From CAXTPV01 sp965276715 (lineage in GTDB: Bacteria > Pseudomonadota > Alphaproteobacteria > Acetobacterales > Acetobacteraceae), in assembly GCA_965276715.1 (NCBI GenBank), contig OZ255622.1:2852001-2916000 (forward strand): 64,000 bases of DNA. The letters are read 5' to 3'. The notes under the pieces are model-generated. The model worked only from the letters and a program-made list of their open reading frames with translations, had not been told where the DNA came from and searched no databases. A program made the position numbers and the translations under genes. Each line of letters starts with the position of its first letter. The first letter of the stretch is position 1. Of the stretch, positions 10,641 to 18,918 are shown in pieces.

Positions 10641-11318
10641 ATGCGGCTCCTGCTGATCGAGGACCATCACGCGCTGCGCGACATGATGAACGCTCATCTG
10701 CACGAGCGTGGCTTCGCGGTCGACGCCTTCGCCCGCGGCGCCGATGCACTCGCCGCCGCGTCTCGCACCGACTATGACGCGGCAATCCTCGATCTGGGTC
10801 TTCCCGACATGGACGGTCTCGAACTGCTTCGCAAGCTCAGGACTGGCGCCGCCGCCGAATTGCCCGTCATCATCCTGACCGCGCGCGATGCCGTCACCGA
10901 TCGGGTCGAGGGTCTCGATGCGGGCGCCGACGACTATGTGCTCAAGCCGTTCGACATCACCGAGTTCGACGCGCGCCTGCGGACCATCCTGCGTCGCCCC
11001 GGGCCCCGCCGTGCCACGATCGAGGTCTTCGGCGACCTCACCTTCGATACCGCGTCGCGCTCGGCAACCGTTGGCATCGATCCGCTCGAACTCACGCGCC
11101 GCGAAGCCTGTCTGCTGGAGGAGCTGATCAGGGCCAATGGCCGCACCGTCGTGCGCGACGCGCTCGAGGAGCGGCTGTACGGCCTCAACGAGAAGGCGAG
11201 TGCAAACGCGCTCGAGGCCATCGTCTCCCGGGTCCGTCGCCGCCTCTCGCTCGCCCAGTCCACCGCGCGGATCGAGACCTCACGTGGCATCGGCTACCGT
11301 TTGAGCATCGCGTCCTGA
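10641..11318 (+). CDS. OmpR-family response regulator
   Basis: The 225-residue regulator has a receiver domain (about 1-115) with phospho-acceptor Asp51 in ILDLGLPDMDG, Thr80 in IILTARD and Lys102 in VLKPF. A winged-helix DNA-binding domain (about 130-222) ends RGIGYRLS. It is the first gene of regulator, kinase, TonB-like protein and TonB-dependent receptor. The stop overlaps the kinase start by 1 bp (TGATG). The adjacent repeats of CGTCAG at 11-bp spacing are a plausible self-regulated operator. The signal sensed is not evident; QseB/PmrA/TctD-type regulators are the closest in architecture. Confidence 0.93.
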   Translation: MRLLLIEDHHALRDMMNAHLHERGFAVDAFARGADALAAASRTDYDAAILDLGLPDMDGLELLRKLRTGAAAELPVIILTARDAVTDRVEGLDAGADDYVLKPFDITEFDARLRTILRRPGPRRATIEVFGDLTFDTASRSATVGIDPLELTRREACLLEELIRANGRTVVRDALEERLYGLNEKASANALEAIVSRVRRRLSLAQSTARIETSRGIGYRLSIAS

Positions 11319-12400
11319 TGACGCTTGTCCAGAGCTTGCGCGTCCGGCTTGTCGGACTGACCTTCATCGTGGTCCTGGTGTCGCTCGCCGCCGTGGCAGT
11401 TCTTCATCAAATGGCGCAACTGCAGGGCGCTCCCGCACGGCTGAGCGGTCTCCTGCTCGGTGACGAGTTCCCCGAGCCCTGGCAGGACGTTGCAATCCTG
11501 CTGCCCTTCAGCGCCGTCGTCCTGGTCCTGGTGTGGACCGTCAGCGTCTGGGGTCTCGGCCCGTTGATCAAGGCTTCGCAGCAGGCAGCCCTGGCCGGCC
11601 CCCGCAACCCGCACGCCAGGATCAACGTGCCCGGTCTGCCGAGCGAGCTTCAGCCGCTGGTCGGTGCGATGAACGGCGCGCTCGATCGCCTGGCCGATGC
11701 CTACGAAGGCGAACGCCGCTTCACCCAGGACGCGGCGCACGAACTGCGCACTCCGCTCACAGCGCTGGGTCTGCGCCTGCAGCGAGCGCGGCTCGAGGGT
11801 GCGACAGACTGGCAGGCGGTCGAACGCGATCTCGCGCAGATGGGTCGCCTCGTCGCGCAGTTGCTCGATCTCGCACGCAAGGAAGCCCGCGCCGCCCGCG
11901 ACGAAGCCTCGTCCCCCGTCAATCTCGCGCGGATCGGACGGGAGGCGGCCGCCTCCGTCCTTCCTCTCGTCGAGCAGTCCGGCCGGACAATCGACGTCGA
12001 CTGCCCGGAGGCGGTCACGGTGGATGGCCACGCCGACGATCTGCGCGACATGATCCGCAACCTGCTCGAGAACGCGCTCAAGCACGGCAGCGGCCGGATC
12101 GGGCTACGTCTGCGATGCGGCGGGAACGACGCCGTCCTCGAAATCGCCGACGAGGGGTCCGGCGTCCCGCCCGATCTGCGTGACGCGGTCTTCGACCGGT
12201 TCCGAAAGGCGCGCCAGGACGGCGATGGGACCGGCCTCGGTCTCGCCATCGCGCGCGCGGTCGTTGCCGGTCACGGCGGCCGGGTCGGTTTCGTCGACGG
12301 ATCGACCTGCCGCATACGCGTGACTCTGCCGCGCCTCCCGGGCGCGCCTCACGCCGAGCGCCGGATCGAGACCATGCTTCGCGCGGGAGCGGCGGCTTAG
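11318..12400 (+). CDS. Sensor histidine kinase
   Basis: The 360-residue inner-membrane kinase is partner to the preceding regulator. Two membrane segments (about 12-30 and 58-80) flank a short periplasmic loop of only about 30 residues, so ligand sensing is probably in or near the membrane. A linker follows, then the HisKA domain with His141 in QDAAHELRTPLTALG. The HATPase domain shows the N box (NLLENALKHG), G1 box (DEGSGVP) and G2 box (GDGTGLGLAIARAV). The start overlaps the regulator stop, and the gene ends 1 bp before the TonB-like gene. Substrate is unknown; the operon suggests it controls receptor and phosphoesterase expression. Confidence 0.92.
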   Translation: MTLVQSLRVRLVGLTFIVVLVSLAAVAVLHQMAQLQGAPARLSGLLLGDEFPEPWQDVAILLPFSAVVLVLVWTVSVWGLGPLIKASQQAALAGPRNPHARINVPGLPSELQPLVGAMNGALDRLADAYEGERRFTQDAAHELRTPLTALGLRLQRARLEGATDWQAVERDLAQMGRLVAQLLDLARKEARAARDEASSPVNLARIGREAAASVLPLVEQSGRTIDVDCPEAVTVDGHADDLRDMIRNLLENALKHGSGRIGLRLRCGGNDAVLEIADEGSGVPPDLRDAVFDRFRKARQDGDGTGLGLAIARAVVAGHGGRVGFVDGSTCRIRVTLPRLPGAPHAERRIETMLRAGAAA

Positions 12401-12401
12401 G

Positions 12402-13148
12402 ATGGCATCGTCCCACGCCATTCGCGTCCATGATCTCCAGCGTGACGAACTGCCGCTTCCGGTCGCGTTTCTCCTCTCCTGCCTCCTCTTGATCGGCATC
12501 GCCCTGACCGCGGTCCTGACCCTGGAGAACGCTGTCCGCCCGGTCCCCAAACCGACGCCGTTGCATGTCGTCCTGCTGCAGCTCCCGTCTCAGCCGCCGC
12601 GACCGCTCGTCGCACCCCCGCCCGCAGCACTGCCGCCGCCGACCGCTGCGATCGTCGTGCCGGTCGCCCCGTCCGGGCACCTCGTGTTGGCGTTGCGACC
12701 GAGCCTGCCGGTTCCCGCAAGGCGTCCGCTTCGCCCGGCGCCGCGTCGGACCGCGCGACACGTAACCGAATCCCAGGCGGCGGAGGAGCCGCCCGCCCGA
12801 CCGCCCGTCGCCACCTCGCCCGCCAAGACCACGTCATCGCCACCCGCGGATCCGGCCGCGCGGGACAGCCTGCAGGCGCGCATCAGGGAGGCGATCCACT
12901 CCTCGTTCCGCTATCCCGAGGCGGCGCGCGTCACCGGCACCCACGGCACGGCGGTCGTGGGTTTCCTCTATCGGGACCGGTCGGCGCTCGCGATCCGTAT
13001 CATCCAGTCGAGCCTCTCTTCGGTTCTCGACCGCGCGGCGATCGGGATCGTGCGGGACGCGGAGATGCCGCCGCCCGGCAAGCTCGCGGGCCAGACTCTC
13101 AGTCTCGAAGTCCCGGTCGTCTTCGACCTGAGCACCGATGACGACTGA
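12402..13148 (+). CDS. TonB-like energy transducer
   Basis: Predicted 248-residue inner-membrane protein with one N-terminal membrane helix (about 18-40), a Pro-rich periplasmic spacer (about 48-150, many PPP and PAP runs), and a C-terminal TonB domain. The latter begins at RIREAIHSSFRYPEAAR, includes GTAVVGFLYRD, and ends near SLEVPVVFDL. TonB carries proton-motive energy from ExbB/ExbD to outer-membrane receptors. No exbBD is in the window, so it presumably uses a set encoded elsewhere. The neighbouring receptor is its likely dedicated partner. Confidence 0.88.
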   Translation: MASSHAIRVHDLQRDELPLPVAFLLSCLLLIGIALTAVLTLENAVRPVPKPTPLHVVLLQLPSQPPRPLVAPPPAALPPPTAAIVVPVAPSGHLVLALRPSLPVPARRPLRPAPRRTARHVTESQAAEEPPARPPVATSPAKTTSSPPADPAARDSLQARIREAIHSSFRYPEAARVTGTHGTAVVGFLYRDRSALAIRIIQSSLSSVLDRAAIGIVRDAEMPPPGKLAGQTLSLEVPVVFDLSTDDD

Positions 13149-13177
13149 TCGTGGCTTCACCGCACTGACATCATAAC

Positions 13178-13205
13178 GTCACTCGCCCGTCAGCTTCGCG
13201 TCAGC
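13178..13205 (+). promoter_or_regulatory. Putative response-regulator operator upstream of TonB-dependent receptor
   Basis: Three units at exact 11-bp spacing: CGTCAC (13178), CGTCAG (13189), CGTCAG (13200); a degenerate fourth (TGACAT) falls at 13167. They end 30 bp before the receptor start codon. The order matches the operator in the divergent region at 10574-10601, including orientation relative to the downstream gene. The core resembles the TGTCA half of Pho boxes but differs at the first base. Confidence 0.62.
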
Positions 13206-13235
13206 TATCCGGCCCGGAACAGTCCGGAGAGTGAG

Positions 13236-15464
13236 ATGCGGCGAAACCGGCGTTGTCTATTTGGGGTCATGTTCCTCGTCGGCGCTGCCCCCGCGCGCGC
13301 GCAGGTCGTTCCGGCCAACGCGCCGGAGAATATCGGCGCGGTCGAAGGCAGCGCATCCGGCATCTCGACCGGCACCGGTTCGGCTCCGGTCGCGCCAACG
13401 ACAGCGGCGCAGTTCGCTCCAAGCCAGGCACCCCTCACCTCGATCCAGCCGACCAGCGTCGTCGGCAACGAGGCGCTCAAGAAGATCGCCGCACCCACCG
13501 ACGACTACAACGAGGTGGTCCTGCTCACCCCCGGTGCGACCGATGTCAGTGTCGCCGGCCCAGGTCTGCAGCAGGATTTCGGACAGAGCATACGCGGTCT
13601 GCAATACACCGAATTCAGCGTGCTCTACGACGGCATCCCCGTTCCCGGCTTCCCGTTCAATCTGGCCCCGCAGCCAGGTGCCTACTTCCTCTCGCGGGAC
13701 TTCTCGAGTGTCACGGTCAACCGCGGGCCGGGTCAGGCCTCTGCGATCGGCCCAGCCACGTTCGGCGGCTCGGTGGATCTGGCGACGCAGGACCCGCTCA
13801 CCACGCCCGAGACGCAGATCTACGGCACGTTCGGCTCCTTCGGCACCAAGTTCTACGGCATCCAGGGCAACACCGGCGACCTTCCGCAAATCGGCGGCGC
13901 GTCCGGCGTCCTCGACCTCACGCGTGAGGAAGCGCGCGGCGCCGACACCGGCATTTCGACCGAACGGCGCAACTTGTTCGCCAAATACGAACAGCCGATC
14001 GGTCCCGACACCGTCGTCACGTTCGCCGCCAACGCCGACAACGCCTTCACCAAGACGCCCTACGGGGCCACTCTCGCCAACATCGCGGCCAACGGCATGA
14101 ATTACAGTCTCAACAACGATCCGCGTTCGCAAAGCTTCAGCGACTACACACGTGACGTCTACACGACCGACTTCGAATATCTCGGCGTGCATTCCTTTCT
14201 CGGTAACGGCTGGACGCTCGACAACAAGGCCTACACCACGGGATACTTCCAACGCGACCAGCATGGTCTCGATTTTGGCGGAACCGCGCCCAACCTTTCC
14301 GGCACGATCTATATCAACAACGTGCCGACGACCGTCGACAACGACGTTCCTGCTCAGTTCAACAAGTTCGACTACCGCGATTGGGGTGACGTCCTGCGCA
14401 TCACCAGGGCTCTCCCGTTCGGCCAGTTGCGTTTCGGCACATGGTTCGACCGCGAAGGCTTTCGCTCCTACCAATACGACTTCGACGCCACACGCGGTTC
14501 CGTTCCCTACACCCTCACGCCGGCGGCAAGCGCCCTGACGCAGGACTATGTCTCGTCGCTGATCACCGTGCAGCCCTATGGCGAATTCGCCTACCGGCCC
14601 ACCAGCCACATCACTCTGACAGCCGGTGTGAAATACAGCTCGGTGACGCGCACCCTGCAGGGCCCGATCACGCTGGGCGGCTTCCCCGCCAACGACCACG
14701 CGACCTACAACAAGGCGCTCCCGTCATTCGACGCCAACTGGCGCCCCTTGAAAGGTCTCGCTGTCTACGCCCAAGCCGCCAAGGGCTTCCTGACCCCGCC
14801 CCTGACGTTGTTCAACACGAAGTTGCCGATCGAACTGTCACCCGAGTCGACGTGGAGCTATCAAGTCGGCACCGCCTACCATCGGCGCTGGCTCAGTGTC
14901 GGCGCCGATGCCTACTACATCGACTTCAACAATTTCATCAACAGCACCACGGTCGCCGGCCAGACCAGCTATTTCAACCAGGGCGGCGCCGTCTTCAAGG
15001 GCCTCGAGTTCGAAGGCACCGTGACGCTCGGCGGCGGCTTTGCCGTCTACGCCAACGGGACCCTCGACGACAGCGCCTACAATTCGAACGGCAACAATCT
15101 CGCCCAGACCCCGCGACGCACCGCCGCCGCATCGTTCCTCTACGACAAGGGATCCGTCTTCCGCCACGACGACGACCTTTACGGCAACATCAACGCCAAG
15201 GTGGTCGGTCCCCAATACTACAACGACACATCGGCGCTCGGGCAGTTCGACACCAACCCGATCAAGACCTGGACCCAGGTCGACCTGAACGCCGGCTACG
15301 TCTTCCCCGCGTTCCATCGGAAATTCCGCGCCAGCGTCAACGTCAGCAACCTGCTCGGACACCGCAGCTTCGTCGGCACCGACGGGGCGACCCTGGAAGG
15401 CCAGACGCTCTACTGGGTGCAAGCCGGCCGAAGCATCTTCTTCTCGTTCGCGGCCTACCTCTGA
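13236..15464 (+). CDS. TonB-dependent outer-membrane receptor
   Basis: The 742-residue receptor begins with a signal peptide (RRNRRCLFGVMFLVGAAPARA). The N-terminal plug domain (about 60-220) contains QSIRGLQYTEFSVLYDGIP and a TonB-type GPGQASAIGPATFGGSVDL segment, followed by a long beta-barrel rich in alternating aromatic residues. The last strands end in FFSFAAYL. The substrate cannot be read from sequence. Genetic context (secreted phosphoesterase, two-component system, cognate TonB, shared operators) suggests uptake of a phosphorylated compound or of a metal complex. The 3' end overlaps the convergent protease gene by 10 bp. Confidence 0.92.
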   Translation: MRRNRRCLFGVMFLVGAAPARAQVVPANAPENIGAVEGSASGISTGTGSAPVAPTTAAQFAPSQAPLTSIQPTSVVGNEALKKIAAPTDDYNEVVLLTPGATDVSVAGPGLQQDFGQSIRGLQYTEFSVLYDGIPVPGFPFNLAPQPGAYFLSRDFSSVTVNRGPGQASAIGPATFGGSVDLATQDPLTTPETQIYGTFGSFGTKFYGIQGNTGDLPQIGGASGVLDLTREEARGADTGISTERRNLFAKYEQPIGPDTVVTFAANADNAFTKTPYGATLANIAANGMNYSLNNDPRSQSFSDYTRDVYTTDFEYLGVHSFLGNGWTLDNKAYTTGYFQRDQHGLDFGGTAPNLSGTIYINNVPTTVDNDVPAQFNKFDYRDWGDVLRITRALPFGQLRFGTWFDREGFRSYQYDFDATRGSVPYTLTPAASALTQDYVSSLITVQPYGEFAYRPTSHITLTAGVKYSSVTRTLQGPITLGGFPANDHATYNKALPSFDANWRPLKGLAVYAQAAKGFLTPPLTLFNTKLPIELSPESTWSYQVGTAYHRRWLSVGADAYYIDFNNFINSTTVAGQTSYFNQGGAVFKGLEFEGTVTLGGGFAVYANGTLDDSAYNSNGNNLAQTPRRTAAASFLYDKGSVFRHDDDLYGNINAKVVGPQYYNDTSALGQFDTNPIKTWTQVDLNAGYVFPAFHRKFRASVNVSNLLGHRSFVGTDGATLEGQTLYWVQAGRSIFFSFAAYL

Positions 15465-16354
15465 GCCACGGGCTGCGTGAACAGCAGCGAGGTCCCGTAG
15501 GAAATCCACACGCGGTGCCGCGCGAACCAGTCGGCGCCGAGCAGCATGTCCGCCTGGTCACGCAGCGTCGTCACGGTCAATGTCTGGCCGTGCACGGTTT
15601 CGTTGCCGATCGAGAGAGTGCCGAACCGGTGCCAATGGTAGAGCGTCTCGTGGCCGTCGATGCCGCTCGTGATCCCGCCCGGCTCGGCGTCGAGCGTGCC
15701 CGGATCGGCGCCCGACGCGAGGGCCGCGCTCCGCGAGACGATCCGCGACCGCGCGCCGCTATCGAGCAGGGCCTTCAGGTTGCGACCATCGAGCATGGCC
15801 GCCAGCAACATCCGGTTGCCGACACGTGTCAGCGGGACGGTGTCTGTCCGGCCCGGCCAGGGTGGCAGGTCACGGCACAAGCGCGACAATCCGTCCGCCT
15901 CGTACAGCCGCAACATGCCGCGCGACACATCGATCTCCACCTCGAAATGCGACAGCAGGTCGCCGCCGATCAATCCCACCACCGCCGGCACGATCCGCGG
16001 CATCGACGGCAGGTCCCCGAGCGGAAAAGGCACGCCATCCAGCCGCAGATTGCCGAGCGCAAGCGATGCGGTCGCCACCGGAACGTTCCGTCCGCGACCG
16101 CCCGTGCCGGACAACTCGGCGGGATGCGCGCGCTCGGTTCGGAGCCCGCGCGCGGCACCCGGCGACAGGAAGCCGGCATCCGATCCGGTGTCGACCAGCA
16201 ACGAGACCGGCCGATCCGCCAGCACAGCCTCGACACTCAGGAAACCGTCGATATCGCGCAGTGCCAGATCCGCCATCAGACGAAGCCCGCAGTCCGCCGC
16301 ATGCGCGGGCCCGGGGCCAAGGCCGATCAGGAGCGCCAGGACCAGGCGGATCAA
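15455..16354 (-). CDS. Exported retropepsin-like aspartic protease with duplicated domain
   Basis: Predicted 299-residue protein. The open frame runs further upstream, but the best start is TTG at 16354: it overlaps the preceding gene's stop as TTGA and leads straight into a signal peptide (IRLVLALLIGLGPGPAHA). Two active-site motifs are visible, LLVDTGSDAG (Asp55) and ALLDSGARS (Asp198), each followed by a G-D-LL or GADWF element. One chain thus appears to hold both halves of a protease that in retroviruses is a homodimer. The second motif has Ser in place of Thr, as in many bacterial members. Probably periplasmic. Last gene of a four-gene minus-strand run. Confidence 0.82.
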   Translation of the reverse strand: MIRLVLALLIGLGPGPAHAADCGLRLMADLALRDIDGFLSVEAVLADRPVSLLVDTGSDAGFLSPGAARGLRTERAHPAELSGTGGRGRNVPVATASLALGNLRLDGVPFPLGDLPSMPRIVPAVVGLIGGDLLSHFEVEIDVSRGMLRLYEADGLSRLCRDLPPWPGRTDTVPLTRVGNRMLLAAMLDGRNLKALLDSGARSRIVSRSAALASGADPGTLDAEPGGITSGIDGHETLYHWHRFGTLSIGNETVHGQTLTVTTLRDQADMLLGADWFARHRVWISYGTSLLFTQPVAQR

Positions 16355-17283
16355 TCCGTGCGCGCCTGTCGTCCCCTGGCGGCGACCGCCTTGTCGATCT
16401 GAAGCTGCCGCCCGGCTCGTGCAGCATAGTCGCCATGGCGTTCGTCGATCATGCCCGCCAGCATCGGAAACGCCACGCTTTCGGCAACATTGTGCAGGAA
16501 CCGTGCGGCGAGGAAGCTCGCGCAATCCTGCAGCCGCCGCTCGAGCCTGGTGCGCGGGGCGAGTTCGCAGGTGACCACACGTTCCGCGGGCCGGCCGAAG
16601 CGCCGTGGCCGAAGCTTGGCCATCGCCGCGTTCCAGGGTGCAAGGCCCGCCAGGATCTTGTTGCGGTTGATCTGGAACCAGCGATGACTCTCGAGCCGGT
16701 CAGGCAACGCGATCCCGAGATCGGAACCGGCCATGGCCGTCTCGACCGCCGGGTCGGCCACGCCGAAATCGCCCGCCTGGAAGAAGCGGTGCACGCCGCC
16801 TGCATCCTCCAGACGATTGAACAGGTCCTCGTCCTCGAAACCCCAGCCGAGCAGGTATTCATGATACCCGCCGACCGCCTGCCAATCGTCGCGCCGGAAC
16901 ATCGCGATCTCCGAGGACGCCGCCTTGTCGCTGCCGTAGCCGCTCAGATAGCCGCCCCGCATCTCCAGCGTTCGGCGGTAGCGCCCCGCATCGCGCAACG
17001 CGGCGCCGCAATCAACGGCCAGGATCACCGGGCCGGCGGCCGCCTCGATCCCCACATTCAGCGCGAGCCCCTTTGCCCAGGGTTCGTCCGCGCCGACCCG
17101 GACCACGATCGTCCTCGCCAGCCCGAGCACGCCACGCCCGGTCAGCGGCGACGCGCTGCCGAAATCGACGATCACGATCTCGCCCACCGCCTCGTCGCGC
17201 GCCCAGCGCTCCAGCGCCGCCTGCAGTCGTCCAAGATCGTCCCTGACCGCGATGACCAGCGACAGCAGGCCGTCACGCTCCAT
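16351..17283 (-). CDS. Family 2-like glycosyltransferase
   Basis: The 310-residue protein begins LLSLVIAVRDDLGRL, typical of the GT-A fold nucleotide-sugar domain, with VIVDFGS (first acidic loop) and ILAVDCGAA at the DxD-like position. GYHEYLLGWGFEDEDLFNRL is characteristic of the galactosyltransferase-type C-terminal region. The classical DxD is weak (VDCG). No membrane segment is seen, so it is likely cytoplasmic or peripheral. It overlaps xerC by 11 bp upstream and the protease by 4 bp downstream. Acceptor unknown. Confidence 0.8.
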   Translation of the reverse strand: MERDGLLSLVIAVRDDLGRLQAALERWARDEAVGEIVIVDFGSASPLTGRGVLGLARTIVVRVGADEPWAKGLALNVGIEAAAGPVILAVDCGAALRDAGRYRRTLEMRGGYLSGYGSDKAASSEIAMFRRDDWQAVGGYHEYLLGWGFEDEDLFNRLEDAGGVHRFFQAGDFGVADPAVETAMAGSDLGIALPDRLESHRWFQINRNKILAGLAPWNAAMAKLRPRRFGRPAERVVTCELAPRTRLERRLQDCASFLAARFLHNVAESVAFPMLAGMIDERHGDYAARAGRQLQIDKAVAARGRQARTD

Positions 17284-18211
17284 CGAGGCGGGCGCGTGGA
17301 TGAGCGCTCTGCCAGACCCGCGTCAGGCTCGTCTCGTCGACGCCGGCATAGAGCTGCGTCGTCGCGAGCGACGCGTGACCGAGCAGTTCCTGGATCGCGC
17401 GCAGGTCGCAGCCGCGCTGCATCATGTGCGTCGCGAACGAATGCCGCAGCGCGTGCGGTGTCGCATGATCGGGCAGCCCGATCCCCTGGCGCCACGCGCG
17501 CATCTGCCGCTGCGCCACCGATGCGCGCAGCCGGCCGCCGCGGACGCCCGCGAACAGCGGTGCGTCGGCACCGAGATCGGGATTGATCGCGAGCAAGGAT
17601 GCGATCGCATCGCGCACCGCCGGCAGCACCGGGACCAGCCGCTCGCGGCCGCCTTTTCCCGTCACCCTGACCGTCCCGCGCGCGATCACCGCCGCGTCGA
17701 CGCGATCGAGGCCGAGCGCCTCGCCGATCCGCAAGCCGCTGCCATACAGCAGCATGAACAGCGCCGTGTCCCGCGCCTGCACGAACGCGTCGTCCGACAG
17801 CGCCCCGATATCGGGGCCGGCCGCGAGCGCGTCGACCTCCGCCAGCGGCCGCGGCAGACGACGCTTGGACCGCGGCGACGCCAGCATCCTGGGCGTCGTG
17901 TTCCGTAGGTCGTGATGCCGCGCGAGATAGGTCCAGAAGCCGCGGATCGCCGCCAGCCGGCGCGCCCGCGTCCGCGCGGCGGCGTCCTGATCGCGCGCCC
18001 GCGCCGATGCCTGTTCGGTGAGGAACGCGCGCAGTTCCGCGGGGCGCAGCCGGTCGAGGTCGGCCATTGCCGGTTCCTGTCCAAGATGGCGGGTCAGGAA
18101 CCCCAGGAACAGCGACACGTCGTGCCGGTATGCCGACACCGTATTGGCCGCGGCCCGTCGCTCGTGCGCAAGCCAGCCCAGCCACCGATCCATCGCCTCG
18201 ACCGCCATCAT
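17273..18211 (-). CDS. xerC: Site-specific tyrosine recombinase XerC
   Basis: The 312-residue recombinase resolves chromosome dimers at dif with XerD. It has an N-terminal SAM-like core-binding domain (about 8-100) and a catalytic domain with all residues visible: Arg in GSGLRIGEALGL, Lys in VTGKGGRERLVP, His-x-x-Arg in PHALRHSFATH, His in LLGHASLATTQ, and the nucleophile Tyr two residues later (LYAG). The start overlaps the upstream DUF484 gene as ATGA; the DUF484-xerC pairing is common in proteobacteria and supports XerC over a phage integrase. Confidence 0.93.
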   Translation of the reverse strand: MMAVEAMDRWLGWLAHERRAAANTVSAYRHDVSLFLGFLTRHLGQEPAMADLDRLRPAELRAFLTEQASARARDQDAAARTRARRLAAIRGFWTYLARHHDLRNTTPRMLASPRSKRRLPRPLAEVDALAAGPDIGALSDDAFVQARDTALFMLLYGSGLRIGEALGLDRVDAAVIARGTVRVTGKGGRERLVPVLPAVRDAIASLLAINPDLGADAPLFAGVRGGRLRASVAQRQMRAWRQGIGLPDHATPHALRHSFATHMMQRGCDLRAIQELLGHASLATTQLYAGVDETSLTRVWQSAHPRARLDGA

Positions 18212-18861
18212 GCCCGATCGAGCGCCGCTTCGAGTGCCGCGCCCAGCAAGGCGAGCGCGCCCTCGGAGCCAGGCGCCGGCAGCCCCTCGTCACGGCTGCC
18301 GAGTGCCAGCACGCCAGCCGGACCGAAATTGGGCCGTATCCGCACCAGCACGTCGCGCCGGACCAGGTCGGCGGCCGGCCCGTGCAGGGCCGCCCCTTCC
18401 GTGATCGTCTCGCGAAAGACGATATCGCGACCTCCCATCAGCCGGGCCGCCTCCAGACCACCGAGCGGCCGGACATAGGCGCGCGACGCGTCGCCATCGA
18501 GGCACAGATGTGCCGCGTCGATACCCAGTGTCGCCGCAAGCTCGTGCTCCAGCCACTCGAGCGGTTCGCTCGCCCTAATCAAACCGAGCAACGCATGTTC
18601 GACCCGGTCGCCGAGCGACCGTCCCGCTCGCCGGCGCCGCACATTGTCCTGCAGCTGAACATTCTGCCGACGCGCCGCCGTGAGCATCGCCGCCATGTGG
18701 TCGGCCACCTGTTCGCCATGCACCCGTGCGGGCGGCGCCAGCGTCAGATACAAGAAGGCATGGCGCGCCAGGAAGTCAGGTCGCATCTCGAGGAACCGGA
18801 CGATGTCGGCCTCGTCGATCGCCCCGTTCATGTCGCGCCCGCTGCCGGGATCGCTGGCCAT
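18208..18861 (-). CDS. DUF484 family protein
   Basis: A 217-residue protein of the DUF484 family (GAF-like fold, function unknown). It shows VRFLEMRPDFLARHAFLY near the N-terminus, the GEQVADHMAAML and RRQNVQLQDNVRR helix, and a C-terminal GAF-like part with VLALGSRDEG. Start chosen at 18861, preceded by GGGAG at good spacing; the open frame continues upstream but would run into priA on the other strand. It overlaps xerC by 4 bp, the usual neighbour of this family. Divergent from priA across 57 bp, which must hold both promoters. Confidence 0.88.
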   Translation of the reverse strand: MASDPGSGRDMNGAIDEADIVRFLEMRPDFLARHAFLYLTLAPPARVHGEQVADHMAAMLTAARRQNVQLQDNVRRRRAGRSLGDRVEHALLGLIRASEPLEWLEHELAATLGIDAAHLCLDGDASRAYVRPLGGLEAARLMGGRDIVFRETITEGAALHGPAADLVRRDVLVRIRPNFGPAGVLALGSRDEGLPAPGSEGALALLGAALEAALDRA

Positions 18862-18918
18862 TCCGGCTCCCTGCCAAACCTGGAGGCGACCGTAGAGCAA
18901 GCCCGGCCGGCGCGTCCA

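Noticed and set aside
13186..13207. PhoB box proper (CTGTCAT repeats)
   Set aside because: Spacing agrees, but the half-site is CGTCAG rather than CTGTCAT, so it is assigned to the local OmpR-type regulator.
17273..18211. Phage or integron integrase marking a mobile island
   Set aside because: The DUF484 neighbour, overlap and motif set fit housekeeping XerC; no att repeats or phage genes are nearby.
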